Of a DNA stretch of 64,000 bases, positions 26,201 to 37,440 are shown piece by piece. This DNA comes from Climacium dendroides. Lineage: Eukaryota > Streptophyta > Bryopsida > Hypnales > Climaciaceae. Every line of letters starts with the position of its first letter. The stretch's first letter is position 1. Under the pieces are notes generated by a model. It worked only from the letters and a program-made list of their open reading frames with translations. It was not told the origin of the DNA and ran no database searches. The stretch covers positions 26,057,538 through 26,121,537 of the forward strand of contig OX467091.1 in assembly GCA_950106755.1 (NCBI GenBank), read 5' to 3'. The translations under genes were made by a program, and so were the position numbers.

Positions 26201-26272
26201 TCGGGCATCTTTACAGAAGGGTTGCCTTTTCATTCATTCAAAAAAACTGAAAAAAAATGCGCTGCTTCCAAT

Positions 26273-27391
26273 TAGATTCACATAACTCCTGCCAACATCA
26301 ACATAATAAATTCATTTCATATACACCAATTAGGACTTCACTCTATAAATTCCACAATTCCACACTTAATTCCAATTACATGCTCAACAATTAAACACCA
26401 ATTCAGACTAAAACATTTACTTCCATATATTTCCAAATTGATGATTAAATCACCATTGTACAATTTAACTTTGTTCACATTACTTTCAACTAACTTTACA
26501 TACACTACATCTCAACGTTCCAACTTAACATATCATTCACATTGATCATTATCACTCTCCAATTTGGTCTCCAAAATATCCTCACAAACTTTATCTATCA
26601 TCAACACACTTCTTATACATTCTCCAATCTCCATCTTCTAAACATCCCAACTAGAACATAATCATCACACATTAGATTACACTTGCACTCTCAACATAAT
26701 CAATTACTCACACACACATCAACTTGGACACACACAAAAATGAAAATACACAACCACTCCGACTGAGACTTGCATTGGAACTCTCAACAGTGGGTGAGAT
26801 TAACTCTGAATTGGACACTCAAATAGGGAGCCACAACAAGCGGTTATCTAACAACTTAGAACTTGCACCCAAATTGTCAACAACTACCAAATATTAGGAA
26901 TTACCATCCAACTCAGCTTCATCTCTAGATAGATGCCAACTAGGATCAATGCCCCTAAAGATGATTTCCTAATCATTAAATCCCAATTTGCAAACCACAA
27001 ATCGTCAACATGACTCCTACTTGGAATATTATTTAAATATTACACTAAAATTAAACTCAAAAACTGTACTTCCAATTTGGCAAAATATCTACAAAACTAT
27101 TGAATTGGAATTTAAACTTCAAAATATCCTGCAAAACAATGAAAAAGAATATTAAAAAAACATATAAAATTCCCTAAAAGATTACCAAATTGTCTATCTA
27201 CATAAACACTCTATTTTGGAGGATTTTCTAATATTCTATGGTTTAAATCTTCACCATATTTTTGGAAATACACAAATTTCTCTCAACTCCTAAATACTCA
27301 AAGTTAATGCTTCACTATATTTTTGAAAATACTCTAAAATTCTCTCAACTCCTAAATACTCAAAGCCAAAGCTTCATCGTATTTGTCAAAA
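26273..27391. other. AT-rich spacer
   Basis: No gene seen. There is a local direct duplication: the phrase CTCTCAACTCCTAAATACTC appears near 27280 and again near 27340. Confidence 0.55.
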
Positions 27392-27644
27392 AAGACCATA
27401 TTTGTTATATTGAGACTTTTCGCAGATTTTGAGACAAAATTCTAGATATTATAAATTCACTTTAAAAATAATAATTGAAATAAAAAATAAATAATGTTCA
27501 AATAATGATTCTAAAATAAAATTCTAAAAATTGGTGTTGTTATCTATTTATAAAAAATTACTAATAAGGAAATAAAGTGGTTTATTTTAGAATCGAAGAT
27601 AGAAATGAGACTGCGAAAAGTCTCAATATAACAAATATGGCCTT
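27392..27644. mobile_element. Inverted-repeat element, about 253 bp
   Basis: The left arm, starting AAGACCATATTTGTTATATT and running about 34 bp through GAGACTTTTCGCAG, is repeated in inverse at the right end (27611-27644) with one C/T difference near the tip. The AT-rich interior has no frame. I could not find a convincing target duplication, so the superfamily is open. Confidence 0.7.
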
Positions 27645-28138
27645 AAAACCACATGTATACAAAACAATTTCCACAAGATCAACTTGAATGTTAGTCAACA
27701 ACCACACATAAATATGTTAGAATAAGGATGTTAGTACAACCACTTATTGATTTAAGAAGACAAGAATGTATTACTACAACCACACACAAACTCTAGAGGA
27801 TTTCTCAATTGAAGAATTTTCCACTTAGAAGTTTAGAATTCACAAACATAAACTAGAGGGCCCCCTAAGCGGCATCACTAAGATATTGAGGGGACTTTTC
27901 ATTAGGGTTAGTAACAAACAAATAAACTCAACTAAAGTTAGTGACAATAACTCAAACAAGTATATACAAGAGCAAATGTTGAAGCGACCCCAATATCCTT
28001 TTAAAAAGAACTTAGAAAACAACAACAATAGAGCTTGAAATGTTCTAAAAATACACAAAATTGGCAACTTGGCTTAAGTTGGCCAAAATTCAACTAAATG
28101 GATCTAATGATGTGACAAAGCTAAAAATTGGCTAGAAA
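27645..28138. other. AT-rich spacer
   Basis: Nothing recognisable. A 75-codon minus-strand frame at 27840-28067 is hydrophobic but resembles no known protein. Confidence 0.5.
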
Positions 28139-28352
28139 CACTATAAGAACCCCGTGTTTTAGGTGACGAGCCTAATTTTTTAAATACATTTTAAATGACG
28201 TCCAATGCAGCAAATCCATGTTTTTATATCAAAAAAACATTCAATGTAACATCAATGTTGACATAAAAATATGGGTTTGTTGTATTAAACATCACCTAAA
28301 ATCTGTTTAAAAAAACTAAGATCGTTACCTAAAACATAGATTTCTTTTAGTG
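28139..28352. mobile_element. 214-bp CACTA-type MITE, family C
   Basis: It starts CACTATAAGAACCCCGTG and ends TTTCTTTTAGTG, with target duplication AAA/AAA (28136-28138, 28353-28355). The interior phrases TTTTAGGTGAC and AACATCACCTAAAA are shared with the element at 14837. Confidence 0.8.
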
Positions 28353-29923
28353 AAATAGTGTTTTGAGAGGAGAATGAGTGCCCTTATATACTCTTCTAAA
28401 GGCACCCCTCTTCTCATTTCTACATTATAATCTTATCAATTAGAATTTTCATTCTAATTTGTTAATTTTAGACTTTTTACATTGGACCAAATTCTAACTT
28501 TTGGAGAAAGATTCCAAATCATAAATGGATTGTGCCATTGGATTTAGAAGGTCATTTTAATTTAAGAGAACCCTCAACCCATTTTCCTACTTCAAAAACT
28601 CAATGAATCGTAGTGCCAACTTAAGATTGAAAAAAGATAAAAATCTAACTATTGGAATTTATCTTTTTTAAGAAAAGTAGCTAGTCAAGGCTCTTTAGTA
28701 GGTGAAAGGGAGTAAAAAAATACCTTGCTTCAACCCAATTCCACTTTTGTATGCCACTAAAATGCCAATCAACTCCATGGACCTTTTTTAATTTGTTGGT
28801 TTTGAAGAATCTTGCTAGTTCAATGTCTTTTAGATTGTGGAATGTCATAAAACTTGTTAGAGTGTCTTATTAGCATAAAAAATCTATACTAATTTTTAAT
28901 GAGATTTTACCACATTTGGATAATTTCTAGGAATTTTTCATCATTGGTTTGAGTGATTGACCTTCAAAAAGAGCATCTTCTAACTATCAGAAAATTTTGA
29001 AACTTTTTGCGGAACCTCTTGTGGAATTCTACAATAGATGTGTAGACTCATATTTTTATCCTACACATTTTTCAAAGGAGAAGCAAAGCCCACTATCTCC
29101 TTTAAATTTTGATAAATAAGGAATCTTTTACACAAAGGAAAATCTTTGCAAATTGATTTTGCTGTTGAGTCTTGACTATGATATTAGCTCAAAAATTCCT
29201 TACGCCACCTATAGATGCCCCCCACAAGTTCATCTTGAGTTTGTATCATGTATAAGTTAACAATTGGGATTTTACTAATCTTTAGATTTGATTGGAAAAT
29301 TGGAATTTCTCTTTGAGAATCAGTTCAGGTTCTTACATAGGTTCCTTGGGACCAATTTAGACTTATATTGTCACATGTACTGCATGTTTGACTATTTGTA
29401 CAACAATCACTGAAAGTTCACTATTTACATGATTTTTGATTTTTTATCCTTTTTGTAGGCCAAATTTAGATTTACTTTGGAAAAAAATACTCAATCTATG
29501 ACCAAATACTATATTGGTATGTAACATATGTATTTTGGTTTTACACTCTTTTTAGGGTTTTTTGTATAGAAAACATAACTTAATTTTATAAAAATGAAAA
29601 ACAAAAATCATAAGTCCCAAGTGACAAATTGGGAGCTCACATACTGTCATTGCTATTTGATTGAACATACATTTTTATTAAAAGTTTACTTCCTATTTGA
29701 TTAAACAAAGTAAGAAATTTTATTTCTGTATTTTCTAATAGAAATGTTTTTCACTCTGCAAGCACCTTCAAAATCAACACGACACAAATGATTTATGATT
29801 CCTACTCTACAAGCCTCTAAAGTCCAATGTTTATCCAAGACCAAGACCAAACCCTATGTAACTAACGTGCCTCAAAAACCTAATCAACATGAATGCAATC
29901 CCTGAAAACGTATATTGAGGTTA
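28353..29923. other. AT-rich spacer
   Basis: No gene, repeat or RNA recognised. Confidence 0.55.
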
Positions 29924-30178
29924 CTACACTAAATAGTGAAATTAGGTTGCCCCACACTAATTTCTCAACATTCTACACTATATAAATATGTACAATTTCT
30001 GTAGAAGGATGCACTAATGTAGGAGCCATGTGTGTTGCATGGGTTGGTACACTGGTTCATGGCTTGGGTTTAAAGAATTGCTTGTGCCTCCATCTGGAGA
30101 AGTAGTGAGTCATGAGGTAACTTTCCTGAGTAAGGCAACCTAATTGTTAAGGCAACCCAATTTCACTATTTAGTGTAG
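29924..30178. mobile_element. Inverted-repeat element, about 255 bp
   Basis: The left end CTACACTAAATAGTGAAATT, continuing AGGTTGCC, is mirrored at the right end (GGCAACC...TATTTAGTGTAG) with about 28 bp of terminal inverse identity. If it is CACTA-type, its ends are at 29927 and 30175, but the flanking triplets are then inverted (CTA/TAG), not duplicated. The class is therefore uncertain. Confidence 0.65.
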
Positions 30179-30379
30179 AAGAATCTCGTATCGAAAAATC
30201 AAGGTAAAATAGATAGATCAAAACCAAATTTTTAAATTTGTCCTATGTATCATCTACACAGATGAGATTCAAATTGCAATTAAGACATTTCAAAAGAGGA
30301 AATCCTTACCTGCTGAAAAAGCTACACAACAATTTTATGCTGCAATGTCAACTAGCTTGCCATAGTAGAATCAAACCTT

Positions 30380-32823
30380 CACTACAACAATGATAATGTT
30401 TTATGACTGTAGAATTATGATTGAGGATGACTGGCGATTGCTTGTAGTCATATTTTTGAAGGTAAAAAAAATATGACTGCAAATATGACTGCGAGTCATA
30501 TTTTAGCCTTATACATCATGACCATATAGTATATGGCCATTGGAAACACCAAAATACTTTATAGAGAACGGTAGGGAACATATTTAGGGAACGCCCAGTC
30601 ATATTTTTTAATCATATTTTTTCTTTAGTCATATTTTATAATTGCATCTGTATAATAGTAAGATTTTTTTTAGGGCAGCTGAAAAACAATTTGGGTAGGG
30701 AATATATTTAGAAAGTACCTAGTCATATTTTTTCACGTAGGATTTTTTTGTAGTCATATTTTTTTAAAGTCATTTTTTTGTAGTTGCCACTAATTTACGG
30801 TTTTGAAACCCTAACCGACACAAAATAGGATTTTGAAACCCTAGCTACCACTTTTTATAGTCACTCCTCTTTTTGCCCCTTCTTCTTTGTTTTTTGTTCC
30901 TTTTTCTTTGTTTTTGTTGCTTCTTAAGTTTTGTTTCTTGTTGTTTCTTAGGTTTTTCTTCTTTTTTCTTCTTCTTTGTTTTTGTTGCTTTTTAAGTTTT
31001 GTTTCTTGTTGCTTCTTAGGTTTTTCTTTTTCTTGCTTCTTCTTACTTCTTTTTGCTTTTTAGGTTTTGCTTCTTCTTCTTCTTTCTTTTTTGTTCCTTC
31101 TTCTTTGTTTTTGTTGCTTCTTAAGTTTTGTTTCTTATTGCCTCTTAGGTTTTCTTCTTCTTGCTTCTTCTTACTTCTTCTTATTTCTTGCTTTTTAGGT
31201 TTTGCTTCTTCTTCCTACTTAACTTTTGCTTATTCTTCTTTCTTAGGTTTTGCTTCTTTTTGCCCTTGAACTTTTTTTTTCCTTCTTAAGTTTTTCTTTT
31301 ACTTGCTTCTTAAGTTTTTCTTCTTAGATTTTGTTTTTTCTTCCTTCTTAGATTTCTCTTTTTCTTCCTTCTTAAATTTTACTTTTTTTTCCTTCTTAGA
31401 TTTCGTTTCTTCTTCCTTCTTAAGTTTTGCTCCTTCTTCCTTCTTAGATTTTGCTTCTTCTTGCCTCTTAACTTTTGCTTTTTCTTTCATCTTAGGTTTT
31501 ATTTCTTCTTCCATCTTAAATTTCGCTTCTTCTTGCCTTTTAACTTTTGTTTCTTCTTCCATTTCAGGTTTTTCTTCTTCTTGCCTCCTAGTCATATTTT
31601 GTAATCATATTTTGCAGTCATATTTTATAGTCATATTTTGTAGTCATATTTTGCAATCGTAATGTCACTTAGTTTTTGCTTCTTTTTTTTTGCTACTTTT
31701 TGCTTCTTAGTCCCTCTATCATCATCATTATTTTTTTTGTTATTTATAATTTTTGAATATATAATGATTATAATTTTTTTTATCCTAAACATGTGTACAT
31801 ATTTTGTAGTGCTTTAAATCTTTGAAGTTTGAATTATATTATTCATTTATTGAAAACTAACCTTCTTGTTTATACATGTAGGCATTGGAGGTTGAAATGA
31901 AGTTATTGAAGGCTATCTGCAATACAAAAGAGGTAGCATCTTTAACTTTTTGTTGGAATATAGGTTCTACAAGTAAGTGGAAATACACATATATGAAGAG
32001 CCATTGTGATATATTTTGTGTTAGTAACTAATAAATGTTATTGAAAAAAATCACATTTTTTCTTATATTTGACTTTCTAATGTTATTAATTTTTGCCCAT
32101 TTAAGAAATCATATGTATTCATTTTTTATTAAAAAAATTCTCTTATTTAACTATTAAATTATGTTGATGTATGACTACACATAGTCATTTTATAAATGAT
32201 CAAAAAATATGACTGAAAAGAATTGTTTTACACATCATTTAAAAATATGATTGGAAAAAGTCATATTTCACGTTAACTAAAAAATATGACTCACCGTAGT
32301 TGTATTCTTCATCAACCAAACATATAATTCATTGTAGTCATATTCCATATCATCCAAAATATGACTCACCATAGTCACATTTTACATGAACAAAAAATAT
32401 GACTTACCGCAATCATATTCCACATCACTACAAAATATGACTCACTACAGTCATATTCTATATCATCAAAAAATATGACTCACTGTAGTCATATTCCATG
32501 TTATCAAAAAATATGACTCGCCACAGTCATATTCCACATAGGATTTTTTTGTTTGCCCGAGCAATTCAACAAAAAGTTAAGACCCCCTTAGGAGAGTCAA
32601 AGTATACACCATGTTGACATACTATGGCTAAATATGGGTATTTATACCCTTCAACCTATATGACTATCAATATGACTGATGTCTAAAGCGACTGCTTCCA
32701 AACGACTAGAGTCAGTCATATCCTGAATCATCTACAGTGATTTCTGCGTGAGTCATATTTTTTTATTTTACGACTCATTGTAGTCATATTTTGTAGTTAT
32801 AAAACACTACTTTTGTTGTAGTG
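30380..32823. mobile_element. 2.4-kb non-autonomous CACTA-like element
   Basis: The left end is CACTACAACAATGATAATG and the right end, read inward, is CACTACAACAAAAGTAGTG. Similarity continues about 28 bp into TTTTATNACT. Flanking triplets are CTT and TTT, one transition apart. Both subterminal regions are packed with AGTCATATTTT and its inverse AAAATATGACT, at least 20 copies in all. Subterminal repeats of this kind are the transposase-binding sites of En/Spm (CACTA) elements. The centre is a long pyrimidine-rich tract. No transposase frame is present. Confidence 0.8.
30880..31600 (+). repeat. Polypyrimidine minisatellite inside the CACTA-like element
   Basis: About 700 bp of CTTCTT-rich plus strand, with imperfect repeats of phrases such as TTTTGCTTCTTCTTGC and CTTCTTAGGTTTT. 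The minus strand therefore reads as a long Lys/Glu-rich frame (31299-31595), which I treat as low complexity and not a gene. Confidence 0.8.
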
Positions 32824-33770
32824 TTTGCAATCAATCGTGAAAAAGGTAACTTGTTACATTTGATTTCTTCTCCAATCAAATCCAAAATGAAGAATTGTGG
32901 AGGGGTTGGGCAAGACCTTGGAGATGAAGAGAAAGTTGCCAATGGATCTTTGAAGATGACTCATTAGCTCTGTTATGTTAATCACCACACTGTTCCATGG
33001 CTTTGTTAAGAACCTTCCCTTCAATCGTATTCTAGTGTCATACCATCTACCAAAAGCTCCCATTCCATGCAAATAAATGAGTTCTACACATACGCATCAA
33101 GAATTAGATTGTTTAGGGATGCATGAAATTTTCCATAGTGGGCATCTAGCATCAAGATGAAGTCATTCAAAGGAGTACAACACACAAATGAAAATGTCAT
33201 ATGAAATCCCACAATTCAAAACCCTAAAAGAAAATGTAGGATTCTACTATTGGCATAATTATGAAATTCAATGTGGGATTTAACACTATGCCTAGCTATC
33301 TAATTGTGCAATTGTTCCGACATCTCAAAGCCAAAAGTAATCTACAACTACCCTGAGGATAGTTCTCCTCTATAATCTTCAATGCAGCACTAGTTTGTCA
33401 AACCATCGCCCAAATAAAAAAGATTCAAATGAGACCACACTTCATATCTTTAAAACAAGGTAAGCTTTGAACTAGTGAAATTGAAGATATTAATAAAAAA
33501 ATGCTTAGAACAACATAAAGCCCAATTTGGGCTACATCGTCCTCTAGGTGTTAAAGCAACAATAATCCTCTAAAACAAATTTAATTAAATGCAAGTAAGC
33601 AAGAAGTATAGTTTTAGATTACTTGGCAATGATGACATTCAAAGGGTGCAACATATAGGGTTCTCTACTAGGATATTCCATTGCCTAAGCTCTTCAACAA
33701 CTACAAAGTTTAAAAAAAATTCAACTATGTAAATGAAATACAAAATGTCACTTATCATTCCGTACCTTTT
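32824..33770. other. Spacer
   Basis: No gene recognised. A 72-codon minus-strand frame (32854-33072) has no match I know. Confidence 0.5.
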
Positions 33771-33984
33771 CACTACAAGAGAAAGTGTCCAAATTGATAG
33801 AAACTGGCCTGAATCAGCTAGTCCTAATTGACAAAAAATTGACAAGTTTTTGTCACTTTGGACAAAAAAGTGTCCGAATTGACAGAAAATTGTCCAAATT
33901 GACAAAAACTTGTCAATTTTTTGTCAATTAGGACTAGCTGATTCAGGCCAGTTTCTGTCAATTTGGACACTTTCTCTTGTAGTG
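33771..33984. mobile_element. 214-bp palindromic CACTA-type MITE, family B
   Basis: It starts CACTACAAGAGAAAGTGTCC and ends with the exact inverse; the target duplication is TTT/TTT (33768-33770, 33985-33987). The outer arms, including CTGAATCAGCTAGTCC, are almost perfectly inverted, so a transcript would fold into one long hairpin. Confidence 0.92.
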
Positions 33985-35501
33985 TTTGTAATGCTTGGGA
34001 TGGAGATTGCCTTCAACTTGGAAGTGGATGCAACATTTAATAAGAGTACATTTGATGCCTTGCATGCCTCACTTTGTCTCCACTTTTGTTGCCTATGTTA
34101 TCATCTAGAGTAAGCTACTCTTACCACTACAACTAAGTGAATTGAACAGCCTATCTTAGAATCCCTAAATTGTCTACTATAAGTGAGCTTACGAGATATA
34201 GTACCTAAAAAATGAACCACTAGTGTGTCCTCCAATGGATATAGTAAAGTACGAAGTCCATAAATCACCCAATTAAGAGCTAAAATTGAATTTGGGGAGG
34301 TGAAACTTCTTGAAATATTTCTTAGTAAATTTTCCTTGAAAATTAGTGGAATTGGCATCTAACCCCAAGTTGTTTCATTTTAGTTAAGAAATTTTGAAGT
34401 TGAAATGGTACAGGGCTCTAAAATTGTTCACCTTCTCAAATGTACATTGTTTGTACATTACTAAAAACTACAAAAAATCAATATTTACAAATATTGTACA
34501 TTTTGGGAGGTAGACAATTTTAGAACCTATGCACTTTTAGAACCTCTTAGCTTATAAGTGTCATTAGATTAATCCTTTGGTCCTTAACCCCAAAGAACTT
34601 AACTGACCGTTTTTGGGTCACGTCCTACTTCAAAGATTTTCCAAGTTCATATAAATAACATTTTTTGAAAGTTAGTATTTTTTATGTAGTTCATCTGGCT
34701 TTCTTTCCATAGATGAAAAAAATTCTCAATTTGGACAAAAACTTTGCCTTTGGTACTTCTCCAAAGTGAATAACTCCAAGAATTCTCTTTGTATTTTGTC
34801 ATAAGAAAGAGTCCTAGCTAATCAAATATCATACCAAGAAAAATTTATGAAAAATATAGAAAGGGAGTTTAATGTTGTTATTTGTACCATTAGAAGGTTT
34901 TGAATAAGGAGGCATGCACAAAGTTTATTTTGTTGCCTTTGAAGCTATTCTATCATAATTCCTAATCTTTAAATGAATCTTATTATAATAAATTAAATTA
35001 TTCTAAAAAGCTAAAGCAAAATTAAAAGGACTAAAAATACATGAGCATACAAGAGGGTACTAGTGTTTTCTATGGCCAATGGCAAAGAAAATCATATTAG
35101 TAATACTCAAATAGGAGTACAATAGTGGTAGCAATAGCAATTGTCTGTAGGTATCTTTAACTTCTTTTTTTATAATTTTCCTAATTTTTAGTAGCCACAA
35201 AAAATTGGGAATCCCATGACTTTTGGATTGTAGATCAAAACACCACAAAACCAAATGTATACATCCCTTCTCGTTGAACACTTTTCAACAATACAAAAAA
35301 ATGCCCTTTGTAGACACCCGTTTTGAGAAGTATGACCATAGGTTCAAACAAAACAAATGAACAAAACAAACAACCTCTTTTAATGTGTAGACTAGTATAG
35401 CCTTTGCTATTGGTCCAACATGACACCCATGTACAAGATATGTCCCCTGTGTATAGGATTGTGTTAATAGAAGTGGTAGTAGTCGACTCTAAGTGTTAAT
35501 T
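33985..35501. other. AT-rich spacer
   Basis: Nothing recognised. Minus-strand frames of 63-85 codons at 34101-34358, 35060-35281 and 35235-35426 are unmatched. Confidence 0.5.
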
Positions 35502-35640
35502 CACTACAAGAAAATAGTTCCGAATTGACACGTCCTAATTGACCAAAATGTCCGAATTGACAGAATTATGTCAAAAAAATGTCCAAATTGACAAAAAATT
35601 GACAAAATAATGTCAAAATTGACACTGCTTCCTTGTAATG
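35502..35640. mobile_element. 139-bp CACTA-type MITE, family B
   Basis: It starts CACTACAAGAAAATAGTTCC and ends CCTTGTAATG, where one terminal G has become A. Target duplication ATT/ATT (35499-35501, 35641-35643). The interior phrases CGAATTGACACGTCCTAATT and GTCCAAATTGACA are shared with the elements at 19825 and 33771. Confidence 0.85.
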
Positions 35641-36050
35641 ATTACTTTTTATTTTTCACACTATGAAATTCCATAACTTTTGCAGCGTAGGTCAAAAGTC
35701 AAAGCACCACAAAACAAAGTTCTTGCACCACTTCTAATTGATCACTTTGCAATGGTACCAAATCATGAGAATATGAGATTAACCCTTTAACCCTTAACTC
35801 CAAAGAGCTCAAGTGACCAAAAGAAGTATTAGTAATAGTTGAGTCAAATTGGTAGTAGTAGTAATTGTCTCAAAGTTTATTGTATTTTTTATTTGCCTCA
35901 AATAAAAGAACTATTAGTACTTGTCCAATAGAAGTGGTAGGAATAACACTTGTCTCCAAAACTCTTTTACGTTTTAATTCCTTTTGAATAGACAATCTCT
36001 ATATAAATAACGGAAGGGCTATATTTCAAGGTCATTATGTTGTTTGCATT

Positions 36051-36066
36051 ATATATATATATATAT
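36051..36066. repeat. AT dinucleotide microsatellite
   Basis: An alternating AT run of about 16 bp. Confidence 0.85.
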
Positions 36067-36539
36067 GCACTGCCCAGTGCCCAGATGTCTAAACATGTAG
36101 ATTTTGGATGCAATTTTGTTTAGAACATTTAATTTTGTCAACCCTATGCATAAGAAATGCCCTACTTTATGAAGCTAAAGAAGATCCTCTACAATTTAAT
36201 AAATTGAAACAAGGATTTTGGCCTCAAACTCAACAATATGGGGATCTTATGACAAATTTCATGCAAGATGGAAGGATGTGAGAAGAATTTAAGGCAGAAG
36301 ACCTTTACATCAGCATTCTAAAGTAGGGTTGTTCTGGTAGACAATTCAATAACTTGATAGATACAACATCAGAATCCATGTCTGTCTAATAGGGTCAATA
36401 AGTAGGTTGACTTTTTTACCCTACCCGGGTCGCCGCATAGCATCCACTTGGCAACATTTGGATAATTGTAAGTATGGGCGACCACGTGTAGGGCGACTAT
36501 TAACTAGGCAATAGATCGAGTTACAATGTGTTTAGGGGT

Positions 36540-36790
36540 TTAGGTTTAGGTGACTTCTGAACACCCGCAATCAACCCCTTTATACTTAAACTCGCCCTCT
36601 AGGTACCTGCAATCGCCCCCTTTGGTACTTGTAATCACCTCCTGGTATCCAAAGTTGCCTTTGTAGATTCGTAGTCGCCTTTCTAGACCCGAAGTCGCCC
36701 CATTGTTGGACCCGAAGTCGCCTTAGGCCTTTTGAGCCGTGGTCACCCACTCTTTTCGACCCGCGGTTGCCTATGCTGATGTGGATTGAC
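36540..36790. repeat. Degenerate 20-30 bp tandem repeats
   Basis: Irregular repeats of phrases such as ACCCGCAATC, CCTGCAATCGCCCC, AGACCCGAAGTCGCC and GGACCCGAAGTCGCC. The minus strand gives a 70-codon Gly/Arg-rich frame (36586-36798) made of the repeats, so I do not call it a gene. Confidence 0.65.
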
Positions 36791-36899
36791 CTTTCCATGT
36801 AGGAAAAAATTTCTATCCATCAGATAGAAAATTTCTAAAAAATAGGTGACCGCGTTACGAGCTTGTCAAATATGACAAATACACGTCCAATATAACATA

Positions 36900-37440
36900 C
36901 GACACTCGTCAAACAACTCAACACCAAAATCCAAAATCCTATTCAACAAAACAATTATAATCTAGAGGAGAGGCCTCTACCAATATACAACGTGGTCACT
37001 GATGTTCGTGAAGGATCCTACTTCTTTGTAAGACTAAGATTGGATTGTCTCAAGCATGTGTAGCTTGGGAGGTCAGTAGAGGATCTGCAATTTGATACTA
37101 CAGCAGCCTACTTTTGCAAAGTTCTAGTGCAATAGTACACCCCATATGGAACATTAAAGGATATGCAACAGTTGTATGTAGGGTGGGACATGAAGCCTAA
37201 TTTCAGATGGAAGATTAACTGAATGGTTGACAAAGCCAACTATGTTTCTATGGATAGCATCATGACATCATTGAAACCAAAGAAGAACAATGAGAACAAC
37301 TTTATTGCCCTTCATCAATAAGTGCAATTTCTAGTGGACCATTTATGTTGAATTATTGAAGAAGAACAACAATGCTTATGAGTATGAAATCACTAGAGAG
37401 GGCTGTTCCAAAAATCATATTTGATGCTTGCGATGCTCCC
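36900..37440 (+). pseudogene. Unidentified coding relic with several in-frame stops
   Basis: A single plus-strand frame gives protein-like sequence for more than 400 bp: EERPLPIYNVVTDVREGSYF, then a break, LGRSVEDLQFDTTAAYFCKV, then another break, then MKPNFRWKIN and VDKANYVSMDSIMTSLKPKK. It is broken by TAG, TGA and TAA codons, several plausible as CAG, CAA, CGA or TGG changed by a transition. I do not recognise the family. A second weak relic may lie at 38157-38310 (DNEWDSKYANGEDVIKC). Both may be parts of one decayed transposon. Confidence 0.4.

Larger units (their letters stand above)
20837..26264 (+). mobile_element. Complete hAT-superfamily DNA transposon, 5428 bp, decayed
   Basis: Both ends can be placed exactly. 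The left terminus is CAGGGCATTTTTTTT and the right terminus, read inward on the other strand, is CAGCGCATTTTTTTT (14 of 15 identical). A perfect 8-bp target duplication CTTCCAAT flanks the element at 20829-20836 and 26265-26272. The CAGNG terminus and 8-bp duplication are hallmarks of hAT elements. The interior carries a decayed transposase gene, and both subterminal regions carry repeated TTCGCCA-type motifs. A family A MITE is nested inside. Confidence 0.93.

Noticed and set aside
31299..31595. Lys/Glu-rich minus-strand frame of 98 codons
   Set aside because: It is the complement of a CTTCTT-type minisatellite inside a CACTA-like element and has no unique sequence.
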